Origin: Cohnella faecalis | GTDB taxonomy: Bacteria > Bacillota > Bacilli > Paenibacillales > Paenibacillaceae | Direction: 5' to 3' | Length of the DNA stretch: 64,000 nt | Assembly (NCBI RefSeq): GCF_003570905.1 | Contig: NZ_QXJM01000039.1 | Span: 372,001 to 436,000 of the forward strand | In this document: one piece after another, positions 56,231 through 64,000 of the stretch | Layout: each line of letters opens with the position of its first letter | How positions within the stretch are numbered: the first letter of the stretch is position 1 | Notes under the pieces: generated by a model | The model's input: the letters and a program-made list of their open reading frames with translations, nothing else | Databases searched by the model: none | What the model was told of the DNA's origin: nothing | Program-made: the position numbers and the translations under genes

Positions 56231-58503
56231 ATGAGGGCGGTGTTATATGCGGTGCTCACGGAAGAGGGGTGGGTTCCCGGATGGTCGGTTGCATGGGAGG
56301 TGGATTTGGGGTATTGGCTGGAGGAGGAGTTTCGGGCCGGAGTCCGTTCGGAGGGGACGGGGTTCGCTGGCGCGGGAATAAAGGGGAGGGCGATGGCGAG
56401 GCTTAAGGAGCCGATACCGCTAGGGCTTGCGGAAGCGGCCTCCGATTGGCTGGCAGAACGATTTGAGGTTCATGGAAGGAAGCGGGACAAGAGCCAAAAA
56501 GGTATTCGAGATGGATCGCTAGAGGGATTAAGGAAAGAAGAGAGGCGCAGCTTGGAGGAAAACGGCGATCGGGCATATTCGGAGAATGTGGAGGAATTGC
56601 TGCAAGAGGCTCTTCGCGCGGCTTATTTCGCGGAATCCGGGGGAAGTGCCGGGCTGACGACCGAGCGGAGCAGCAGCAAAGCGGACGTATTCGGGAACTT
56701 GTCGATGGCGATGGAAACAATGCTTTGCTCAGCCGGAGGTAATGGAAGCCGCGAGGGGATGTTCGAGGAGGGGCGAACGCTTGCGAAGTTCGCCCGCATG
56801 GCCTCGGAGCGCTTGCAGGGCCGCTCGCTCCTGCAGGAAGAAGCGGCCCCGCTGCTGGCGCAGGCGTTGCCCGCGGGCGGCGGCTTCGCCGCGGCGAAGC
56901 GCGCGCTGCAGCTCGCCGCGCTTCTAGGCGCCGTGCGGCTGACAGCCGCCGTGGCGCCGCAGCCCTTGCAGGCCCCCGGCCGGGGCCGCTGCGACGCGCC
57001 TTCGGCGCGTTTTTCGCCTGCGCGGCTGGCGGCCGCGGGGCCGTGTCTTTGCGCTGCCGCCGTTGCGGCGGCGGCTCAGCGCAGCTGCGGCGCACATGGT
57101 GCGCCGCTTGCGGGCGGCGATGCGCTTACTGCGAAGCGTGCCTTACGATGGGGAGGAGCCGCGAATGCGGGCTGCTCGTAATAGGCACGCTTGAACGGGA
57201 GCGCAGCGTCTCCCGCCCTGCTGCCGCGAATGCGGGCGAGCTCGCCGCGCGTTGGGGGCTTAGCCCGGCACAGGCGGAGGCCGCCGCCGCGGCTCTCAAC
57301 TTCCTCGCCAGTCCCGGCCGCTGGCTTCCGCCTTTCAGCCCTGACGCGAGCGTACTTTCCTCCCTCGCTGGTCCCGGCTACAGCCAGCTTCGGCCTTCCA
57401 GCTTTACGCTGCAATCGCTAGTTGCGAAGCGGCTTGCCAATCTTCTTTCGTCGACATTCGGTCGTCGGAATGAACGATCCCGACTCTCCGGCCGGACTTT
57501 TCTCCTCTGGGCGGTAACGGGCGCGGGCAAGACAGAGATGATTTTTCCGCTCATCGATTCCGTTCTGGCCTCGGGAGGCCGAGTGTTAATCGCCACACCC
57601 CGGCGCGATGTCGTGCTTGAACTCGCTCCCCGATTAAGCAAAGCCTTTCCAGACGCAAAAAGAGCCGTTCTGTACGGAGGGAGCGCCGATAAATTCGCAA
57701 ATGCCGAATTGACCTTGGCGACGACGCATCAATTGCTCCGGTTTCAAGGCGCGTTTGATCTTGTGTTGATCGACGAATTGGACGCGTATCCCTATCATAA
57801 CAATCCTATGCTGCACTATGCGGCGGCCAAGGCAGGCAAGAAGGCCGGAGCGACTGTGCTGCTTAGCGCCACTCCGCCGGCTGAATTGAAGCGGCAAGCC
57901 GTTCGCGGGAAGCTCCCTCATGCGAGAGTACCTGTCAGGCATCACGGCTTCCCTTTGCCGGTACCGAGGCGCTTGCCCGTTCCGGGCGCAGCCCGATGGC
58001 TGCAGGCTGCCAAGCCTCCGCACAGGCTGTTGAAGGCGCTTGCCCAATCTTTGGATCGAGGCGCCCAGGTTTTTCTGTTTGTGCCGGTTATTCGATTCGT
58101 GGAGCCGCTCGTCGAATTGCTTCGTCTTCATCTGAGAATTCGTCCCGACTCCATCCAGGGAACGTCCTCCGAAGATGAAGCCAGAACGGATAAAGTAGAT
58201 TTATTTCGGGAGAAGAGAATACGCCTTCTCGTGACGACCACGATTTTGGAGCGGGGAGTGACGATTCCGAAAAGCGACGTATTCGTATTGGATGCGGATA
58301 AGCCGTTGTTCGACGCGGCTGCGCTTGAGCAGATGGCGGGACGCGCCGGAAGATCCCGCGACGATCCGGCAGGCCGGGTTTATTTTGCCGCTTCTTCCTG
58401 GACAAGCGCCCAACGCAAAGCTTGCCGCGAAATTCGGGGGATGAATCGGGAGGCGGTACGCAAAGGGTATCTTTCTGCAAATGGGAGGAGAGGCGAATGC
58501 TAG
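56231..58503 (+). CDS. comFA: Late competence helicase ComFA with long N-terminal extension, frameshifted as given
   Basis: ComFA is the ATPase that helps pull transforming DNA through the membrane. ATG 56231 is behind AAGGAGGAGG. The first frame stops at 57181; adding one G at 57037-57040 joins it to the main frame, giving 757 residues. The join lies just before the zinc finger (CRRCGGG, CAACG, CAYCEAC). Helicase motifs follow: Walker A (GAGKTE), LIDELDAYP, LLSATPP, TTTILERGVTIPKSDVFVLD and MAGRAGRS. B. subtilis ComFA is about 460 residues; the extra N-terminal 270 are low-complexity and alanine-rich. comFC overlaps by 7 bases. Confidence 0.9.
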
Positions 58504-59309
58504 GGTGGGTTCATATCGGCAAGTGGTTTCGTCCGGCTGCCGAACCTTGTCTGCTGTGCGGCCAATGGCTCCGTTCAAGCCCGTCCGAACGCCGTTCCGT
58601 CCCTGTGCGTATGGAACAGCCTCGGCGAGTGCTTATGCAGTTATGCGACGCTTGCATGGCTTCGATTCCATGGATTCGGCGACCGATATGCTTAACTTGC
58701 GGCCGTGCCGAAGCTTGCGGAGATTGCGCGAGGAGAAGAGAGACGCATTTCGTTCGAAGCCGAAGCGCCGTTCGTTACGACGCCTCCATGAAGGCTTGGC
58801 TCGCGCTCTACAAATATCGAGGGCATGAAAGACTTGAGCTCCTCTTGTCCGCTATGCTCGCCTTTGCTTTCGAGCGAATGTGTCTTGAACGGGGAGTCTC
58901 GGTCCGTCAAGCAAGTTCTTATTTTCATGCCGTCGTGTCTGTACCCCTAGCGGATGAACGGTTGGAGGAACGCGGATTCAATCAAGCCGACCGAATGGCT
59001 TCGGCGTTGGCGCGTTGGTACGGTTTGAAGCACGAGCATTTGCTGAGCCGGCTTCATCACACCGAGAAGCAGAGCCTCAAGTCTCGGCGAAGCCGGATGC
59101 TGGACATGCAAGGGAATTTCGCGCTCTCCGCTTCGAGCGGGAGACTCGCAGTCCTCCGCTCGTCCGAGCTGCGCCGCATTGTGCTGATCGACGACATTTT
59201 TACGACGGGCAGCACGATGAACGAATGCGCTCGCGTTCTGCGAATGGCCCGCCCGTCTTTCGCAGAGTCGGATATACAGGTGTACGGAGTGCTATGGGCA
59301 CGGTCTTGA
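58497..59309 (+). CDS. comFC: ComFC family phosphoribosyltransferase-like competence protein
   Basis: The 270-residue protein starts at ATG 58497 (GGAGGAGAGG before it), inside the end of comFA. The N-terminal part has four CxxC pairs (CLLCG, CDAC, CLTCG, CGDC), probably binding zinc. The C-terminal part is a type I PRTase fold with VSVPLADERLEERGFNQAD and the PRPP loop VLIDDIFTTGSTMNECA. ComFC works with ComFA in DNA uptake. Confidence 0.93.
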   Translation: MLGWVHIGKWFRPAAEPCLLCGQWLRSSPSERRSVPVRMEQPRRVLMQLCDACMASIPWIRRPICLTCGRAEACGDCARRRETHFVRSRSAVRYDASMKAWLALYKYRGHERLELLLSAMLAFAFERMCLERGVSVRQASSYFHAVVSVPLADERLEERGFNQADRMASALARWYGLKHEHLLSRLHHTEKQSLKSRRSRMLDMQGNFALSASSGRLAVLRSSELRRIVLIDDIFTTGSTMNECARVLRMARPSFAESDIQVYGVLWARS

Positions 59310-59358
59310 TTCCGGGATTGAGGACGGAAGTCGCAGGATGAATCGCATGAGACATGTC

Positions 59359-59376
59359 AAAAATGCATGCATTTTT
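59359..59376. promoter_or_regulatory. 18-bp perfect palindrome upstream of yvyF
   Basis: AAAAATGCATGCATTTTT is fully self-complementary and lies between comFC and yvyF. It may be an operator or a weak terminator of the comF genes. Confidence 0.45.
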
Positions 59377-59442
59377 CTTCTACATCTAGTACAATTATCA
59401 TAACGAAGCTCGAACAATGTCAGAGATAGGAGGGAATTCGTT

Positions 59443-59864
59443 ATGGATTTGGCTAACTGCCCCGCTGCGGCAAGCTGTTTGCCCGCCATTTTCGCGATGT
59501 TTGTCCCGACTGCTTGAAAAGGCTGGAGAAGGAATACGAGGCCTGCGTAGACTACTTGCGAGATCACAAGGGCGCAACTATAAACGAACTGTCGGAAGAA
59601 ACGGAAGTTACCATCAAGCAAATTACCCGTTTCATTCGGGAAGGACGCATTTCTTTGGTCGGGGCGCCGAATTTGTCCTACCCTTGCGAAGTGTGCGGAA
59701 TCCTTATTCGAGACGGCACTATGTGCGATTCCTGTCGCGGGCGATTGAATCGCGATGTCAAGAATGCGACCTCCAACGATAATCCGAAGGCTTCTTCGGC
59801 GGCCCAAGATTACCGTTCCGGCGGCGCGTACCGGATTGGCGATAGGCTCCGAGACAGAGATTAA
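59443..59864 (+). CDS. yvyF: Flagellar-operon protein YvyF (TIGR03826 family), frameshifted as given
   Basis: ATG 59443 has ATAGGAGG before it. Adding one C to the run at 59460-59463 gives a 140-residue protein beginning MDLANCPRCGKLFARHF. It has N-terminal CPRCG and CPDC pairs, a central helix-turn-helix-like part (TINELSEETEVTIKQITRFI) and C-terminal CEVCG and CDSC. Two zinc ribbons around a DNA-binding segment suggest a regulator. B. subtilis yvyF also sits between comFC and flgM. Confidence 0.87.
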
Positions 59865-59875
59865 CGTTTTCTCTC

Positions 59876-59903
59876 TAAATAATTTTATAAACCTGACCGA
59901 TAA
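59876..59903 (+). promoter_or_regulatory. Sigma-D (flagellar sigma) promoter of flgM
   Basis: TAAA at 59876-59879 and ACCGATAA at 59896-59903 (consensus GCCGATAA, seven of eight) are 16 bases apart, matching the sigma-D pattern. Transcription would begin near 59910, about 40 bases before flgM. In B. subtilis flgM is under sigma-D control. Confidence 0.7.
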
Positions 59904-59930
59904 TATAATTATAGATTATCGGTCTTTTTT
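59895..59930 (+). terminator. Terminator after yvyF, overlapping the flgM promoter
   Basis: GACCGATAAT and ATTATCGGTC form a 10-bp perfect stem with a 10-base loop and six T residues. The left arm contains the sigma-D -10 element. Only RNA coming from upstream contains both arms. Confidence 0.85.
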
Positions 59931-59950
59931 ATTTGTCGAGGTGATATGCC

Positions 59951-60214
59951 ATGAAAATTAACGAAACAAGGCGCGTAGGAGCAATCAATCCTTATCAAGC
60001 GAACAACGGACAACGGACGGAGTCGAGCGGTCGCAAGCGTCAGACGGACAACGTCCAATTCTCGTCCGAGGCGATGGAGATGCTGGCTCAAACCCGGTTG
60101 AACGGCCCTGAAAGAACGCAAAAGCTCGAGGAACTCAAGCAATCCGTTGCGACCGGCAGCTACCATGTCGACGCGGGTAAGCTTGCGGAAAAGCTGCTCC
60201 CTTTTTTCAAATAA
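59951..60214 (+). CDS. flgM: Anti-sigma-D factor FlgM
   Basis: FlgM holds sigma-D inactive until the hook is complete. The 87-residue protein starts at ATG behind GAGGTGAT. It has a disordered, polar N-terminal half and the C-terminal sigma-binding part (NVQFSSEAMEMLAQTRL, RTQKLEELKQSVATGSYHVD, AGKLAEKLLPFF), as in the family. Confidence 0.94.
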   Translation: MKINETRRVGAINPYQANNGQRTESSGRKRQTDNVQFSSEAMEMLAQTRLNGPERTQKLEELKQSVATGSYHVDAGKLAEKLLPFFK

Positions 60215-60238
60215 AGAGCGGACGGATGTGACTGCATA

Positions 60239-60733
60239 ATGATTCGAGAATTGATCGACATCCTAGATACGTTGCAGTTGCAGCACGAGCAGCTTATCGA
60301 TCTGGCCGAAGCGAAGAAGGAAGCGGTCATGGGCAATCAGCTGGATAAGCTGACCGAAGTGACGTCGAGAGAATCCCGGCTAGTGAAGCAGATCGGGGAG
60401 ACCGAGCAGCGCAGAGTACTGGCGACGGCCTCGATTTTGCGCAAGATGGGGCTTAAGGCTACCGCTCGGACGACTTTGTCGGATCTGATCGTGTACGTAA
60501 CGACCGCTTCCGACAAAGAGAAGCTGACGGAGGCTGCTCGGAAGCTGTCCGCCCGGGTTCAAACTCTTAAGCGGCTCAACGATCAAAACATGGCGCTTAT
60601 CCAGCAAGCGAAGGATTTCAATGATTTTTCGCTGGATTTGCTGACGGGCGGCAACGAGCCGGATTACATCTACGCCAAACCGTCCGTTCCGGGCAACAGG
60701 CCGAAGCCCAATTTGTTCGATTCAAGAGCGTGA
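60239..60733 (+). CDS. flgN: Flagellar chaperone FlgN
   Basis: FlgN binds the hook-filament junction proteins FlgK and FlgL before export. The 164-residue, almost wholly helical protein (IDILDTLQLQHEQLIDLAEA, then KKEAVMGNQLDKLTEVTSRE) fits the family and lies between flgM and flgK, as yvyG does in B. subtilis. It follows flgM by 24 bases. Confidence 0.9.
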   Translation: MIRELIDILDTLQLQHEQLIDLAEAKKEAVMGNQLDKLTEVTSRESRLVKQIGETEQRRVLATASILRKMGLKATARTTLSDLIVYVTTASDKEKLTEAARKLSARVQTLKRLNDQNMALIQQAKDFNDFSLDLLTGGNEPDYIYAKPSVPGNRPKPNLFDSRA

Positions 60734-60775
60734 TTGCCAATATGATCTATTAAGGATAGAAACGGGGAATCGCAG

Positions 60776-62334
60776 ATGAGATCGACCTTTCACGGGCTGG
60801 AGACGGCCAGGCGCAGTCTGTTCACGCAGCAAGCCGCGCTCCAGACGACAGGACATAACGTTGCCAATGCCAATACGGCGGGTTATTCGCGCCAGACGGT
60901 CAACATGGTGGCCACGAGGCCGATCGAAGCGATCGGATTGACTCACTCAACGATACCGGGGCAGCTCGGCACCGGCGTGGAGTTCAACTCTATTACACGG
61001 ATACGCGAAAGCTTCTTGGATAACCAATTCCGCAACGAGAGCCAGAACAACGGGAACTGGTCCGTTCGGTTAGATACTTTGCAGAAGCTGGAGACGATCG
61101 TGAACGAGCCGTCCGACTCGGGTCTGCGGTCCATTCTGGACAAGTTTTGGAGCTCCTGGCACGATCTCAGCGAAAGTCCGGAAGATTTGACGGCACGGAA
61201 GCTCGTTCGGGAAACGGCCAACGCGTTAACGGACGCATTCAATCAAACCAGCAGGCAGCTGGAGGAATTGCGCGCCGATCTTTCGGAGAATATCGAGGTT
61301 AAGGCGTCGCAAATGAATACGGCCGTTCAGACGATTGCGGAGCTGACGAATCAAATTCGCCGTATTGAAGGTTTCGGGGACAATGCCAATGATCTCCGCG
61401 ATCAACGAGATGTGTTGGTCGACGAGCTGTCGAAGATGGCTAACATAACCGTCCGGGAAACTTCCGACGGCTATCAGGTTTCGTTGGGGTCTCAGGTTCT
61501 CGTCGAGAACGGAGAAGCTAATCCCGTAACGGCGGACGGCTTGACGGGCAGCTTCGGGGCGATCTGACCGGCGGTGAAATCTATGGAATGATCATGTCGC
61601 GGGATCAATACGTGACGGATTATCAGGCTCAGTTGAACACCATGGTGAACGGATTGGTCAACGGCGATATCGAGATTACCATTCCCGCGGGATCTGTGCT
61701 GCCGGAAGGCACCGTGCTGAATGGTATCACCTATAACGGCAATAATCGCACGCTTGCCGCCGATCTTACGGTCACCGTCAAAGGGCTGAATGGGCTGCAC
61801 CAGCTCGGCTATACCGCTCAAGATCCGCTGAAGGCGGGAGGGGCGTTCTTCGTCTCCAAGGACGGCGGACCTTTGACGGCAGGCAATATTCAAATTAGCT
61901 CAGACATCTCGGCCGACGCTTCTAATATCGCCTCTTCTATGCGCACCGTTACGAGCGGCGGGACTGAATCGGTCGTGAAGGGAAACAAAGATTTGGCTAT
62001 GCTTATTTCCCAATTCAACGATACGAAGATCAACTTCGGCACGGTGAACGCAGGCGCTCTTACAGGGAAGGGCACTGTCAACGATTTTTTTCGCTCCATC
62101 GTCGGCCAGCTCGGTATCACGACGCAGGAAGCGCAGCGCCAATCCGACAATTCGAAGATTGTCGTGGACCAGGTCGATTCCCGCCGGCAATCGGTCAGCG
62201 GGGTTTCGCTCGACGAAGAGATGGCGAATATGATCAAGTTCCAGCATGCTTATAACGCTGCTGCGAGATTTATGACGACGATTGACGAGACGTTGGACAA
62301 GATTATTAATAGCATGGGAACGGTAGGCAGGTAA
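60776..62334 (+). CDS. flgK: Hook-filament junction protein FlgK (HAP1), frameshifted as given
   Basis: FlgK caps the hook and joins it to the filament. The N-terminal Flg_bb_rod segment (TTGHNVANANTAGYSRQTV) and the C-terminal helix (GVSLDEEMANMIKFQHAYNA) are both present. The first frame stops at 61567 and the second opens at 61588. Adding one G to the run at 61556-61559 gives a continuous 519-residue protein (GSFGGDLTGGEIYG across the join), the normal family length. Confidence 0.93.
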
Positions 62335-62364
62335 GAGCTTGATTAGGGAGCGAGGTAAACCAAT

Positions 62365-63303
62365 ATGATGGGTCGCGTCACGCAAGGCACCATAACGTCG
62401 CAACTGCTTCGCAATATTAATAAGAATTTAAGTCAGTCCGCCGGTCTTCAGGAGAAGCTGTCAACCGGCCGCAATATTAATCGGCCGTCCGACGATCCCG
62501 TCGGAATCACCTACGCACTGCGCTATCGGAGCGACCTGTCCATTAACGAGAGGTTCCAGTCCAACGTAGATTCCGCAACATCGTGGCTTTCTTTTAACGA
62601 TACAATGCTTTCTCAGGTAACCGACGTTCTCCAGCGGGTCAAGGATCTTGCGGTTCAGGGCTCCAACGACACGAACCCTGATGTGGCCTTGAACAACATC
62701 GCCGATGAGATTACCCAATTGAAGGAGCAATTGGTCGATATCGCCAATAGTCAGTTCAAAGGGAAATACGTATTTAACGGCCAATTTACGGACAAGCTTC
62801 CCTATGATCCGTCCGGAACCGCGGAGAACGTCTTAACCGATACCGGCAAGATCGACTACATTGTTAATACGGGTGTTCAACTGACGGTCAACTTGAGCGG
62901 CAATGCCGTCTTCGGTTTTCCGCCTGCTTCGTCCGGGGTCGCCGTTGCGCCGCCGAATTCGAATGAAGACGACAATGTGTTTCACGTGCTGGATCAGATG
63001 ATAACAAGCCTTCGCTCCGCCAATACGACGGGCGTATCGGCACAGTTGGGGCCGCTTGAATCCCGTTTGAACAAGGTGCTTACCCAACGCGCCGAAGTGG
63101 GAGCCCGAATAAATCGAGTCGAATTGATGGAAGCCCGGCTCAAAGACTTGAATCTGAATCTGGAGACGCTTCAGTCGAAGACGGAAGATGCGGATCTGGA
63201 AGACTTGATCATTAGATCCAAGGTGAACGAGAATGTCTATCAAGCTTCCTTGTCCGTCGGCTCGAAAATCATTCAGCCGACGCTGGTGGATTTCTTGAGG
63301 TAG
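62365..63303 (+). CDS. flgL: Hook-filament junction protein FlgL (HAP3)
   Basis: The 312-residue flagellin-like protein has the N-terminal helix (GRVTQGTITSQLLRNINKNL, then KLSTGRNINRPSDDPVG) and the C-terminal helix (RINRVELMEARLKDLNLNLE, with the end region SKIIQPTLVDFLR). It bridges FlgK and the filament. It follows flgK by 30 bases and is frame-intact. Confidence 0.95.
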   Translation: MMGRVTQGTITSQLLRNINKNLSQSAGLQEKLSTGRNINRPSDDPVGITYALRYRSDLSINERFQSNVDSATSWLSFNDTMLSQVTDVLQRVKDLAVQGSNDTNPDVALNNIADEITQLKEQLVDIANSQFKGKYVFNGQFTDKLPYDPSGTAENVLTDTGKIDYIVNTGVQLTVNLSGNAVFGFPPASSGVAVAPPNSNEDDNVFHVLDQMITSLRSANTTGVSAQLGPLESRLNKVLTQRAEVGARINRVELMEARLKDLNLNLETLQSKTEDADLEDLIIRSKVNENVYQASLSVGSKIIQPTLVDFLR

Positions 63304-63344
63304 TTCTGAAGCTGCTATTTCAGTGATACGGAGGTGGATGGAGC

Positions 63345-63911
63345 TTGAACGACTTGCGGTTGTCTATTCGTCAGACGAATGCCCAGATAGGGATCAACAC
63401 CCAGTGGGCCAGTCAGGACAGGCAAGCCCCTTTGGGCGAGCAATCCATCCGACAGCCGATGGCCAAGATGGACATTCGACAGCCCATGGGAGAGCTGACC
63501 ATCGACTCGACGGCTGCTTATATCGGATTGGGCCAAGGGCCGCATCTTCAATTTATGAACTCCATATACAGTCAATCGGAGAGCGTACTCCTGCAAGCGA
63601 TAGCAAAAATCGTGGCAGACGGCAACCGAATGGCGCAAATCACCAATCCGAACAACGCGTTTGCGGAAATAGCGAGTCGGGCCATCCCGACTTCAAGTCC
63701 CTACCAATATCTTGGAGATGCCTCGTGTCTGAACGTGAAGATAAATTACAAGGCGAATGCTCCGATAATTAATATCGAGGCGCAGAGCCCTCAAATAGAG
63801 TACACGCCGCGCTCTCCGGAAGTTCAGTACAACCCGGGCTCGGTGGAAATTTATTTGAAGCAGAGGAATTCCATCGATATTCAAGTTACCCAGTACGATC
63901 TATATCAATAA
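63345..63911 (+). CDS. yviE: DUF6470 family protein (YviE-like)
   Basis: The 188-residue protein starts at TTG behind GGAGGTGG. It begins LRLSIRQTNAQIGINTQ and ends in repeated short strands (IEAQSPQIEYTPRSPEVQYN). It occupies the position of yviE between flgL and fliW in B. subtilis. No molecular role is known. Confidence 0.83.
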   Translation: MNDLRLSIRQTNAQIGINTQWASQDRQAPLGEQSIRQPMAKMDIRQPMGELTIDSTAAYIGLGQGPHLQFMNSIYSQSESVLLQAIAKIVADGNRMAQITNPNNAFAEIASRAIPTSSPYQYLGDASCLNVKINYKANAPIINIEAQSPQIEYTPRSPEVQYNPGSVEIYLKQRNSIDIQVTQYDLYQ

Positions 63912-63919
63912 TCAAAACG

Positions 63920-63945
63920 AATGCTATAGCGGATGCTATAGCATT
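63920..63945 (+). promoter_or_regulatory. Hairpin with GGAT loop upstream of the last gene
   Basis: AATGCTATAGC and GCTATAGCATT form an 11-bp perfect stem closing a GGAT loop, 9 bases before the ribosome site AGGAGAG at 63955-63961. There is no T run. GGA in a hairpin loop is the recognition form of CsrA. Confidence 0.5.
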
Positions 63946-63969
63946 ATGTGTTTAGGAGAGGGTCGATTC

Positions 63970-64000
63970 ATGATACAGCTGCTGCACGAAAGGGTTGTGC
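63970..64000 (+). CDS. Start of a gene cut by the window end, possibly fliW
   Basis: ATG 63970 is behind AGGAGAGGG. Only ten codons are visible (MIQLLHERVV). B. subtilis has fliW at this position, but the visible residues do not settle the identity. Confidence 0.45.
   Translation, partial: MIQLLHERVV

Noticed and set aside
42520-61559. Programmed frameshifting or phase variation as the cause of the breaks
   Set aside because: The sites have no slippery heptamer with downstream structure that I can see, the runs are short, and all errors go in one direction in unrelated genes.

Overview
The window comes from a motile, endospore-forming Bacillota with an S-layer, most likely Paenibacillaceae (Paenibacillus/Cohnella type). 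The evidence is gene order matching Bacillus subtilis (murA-spoIID-spoIIQ-spoIIID-mbl-flhO-flhP-fabZ; degS-degU-comFA-comFC-yvyF-flgM-flgN-flgK-flgL-yviE), sporulation genes, many SLH-domain surface proteins and the csaB SLH-anchoring gene. No rRNA, tRNA or CRISPR array was recognised.

Layout. 1-3.3 kb: the tail of an SLH protein, a DUF1146 protein and murA. 3.4-6.5 kb: an insertion that separates murA from spoIID. It holds 19 copies of a 51-bp palindromic repeat, split by an IS256-family element with an 8-bp target duplication, followed by a gene for a Vsr/DUF559-like nuclease fused to a winged helix. 6.7-16.6 kb: conserved sporulation, cell-shape, basal-body and lipid genes (spoIID, spoIIQ, a degenerate HD-GYP protein, spoIIID, mbl, flhO, flhP, fabZ, pgcA). 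16.7-22.3 kb: DUF5693, csaB, tagA and tagO, for synthesis and pyruvylation of the wall polymer that SLH domains bind. 22.4-35 kb: a large SLH protein, the probable major S-layer protein, two exported proteins of unknown function, and an SGNH/MBOAT O-acetylation pair on the minus strand. 35-50 kb: an M4 protease with 14 FN3-like domains, a SASP, metK, an SLH/SWM-repeat protein, a YjbR protein and a phosphodiester glycosidase. 50-64 kb: degS-degU, an ECF sigma/anti-sigma envelope cluster, comFA-comFC, and the flgM-flgN-flgK-flgL-yviE flagellar operon running off the end.

The genes form three co-operating sets: an almost complete S-layer assembly island (polymer start, pyruvylation, acetylation, SLH clients), a sporulation set, and a DegSU-competence-flagellum set.

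A warning for any reader: nine genes are interrupted by frameshifts, twelve events in all. Every one is repaired by adding a single base to a run of G or C. This points to under-called homopolymers in the source sequence, so I describe these genes as single genes, frameshifted as given.
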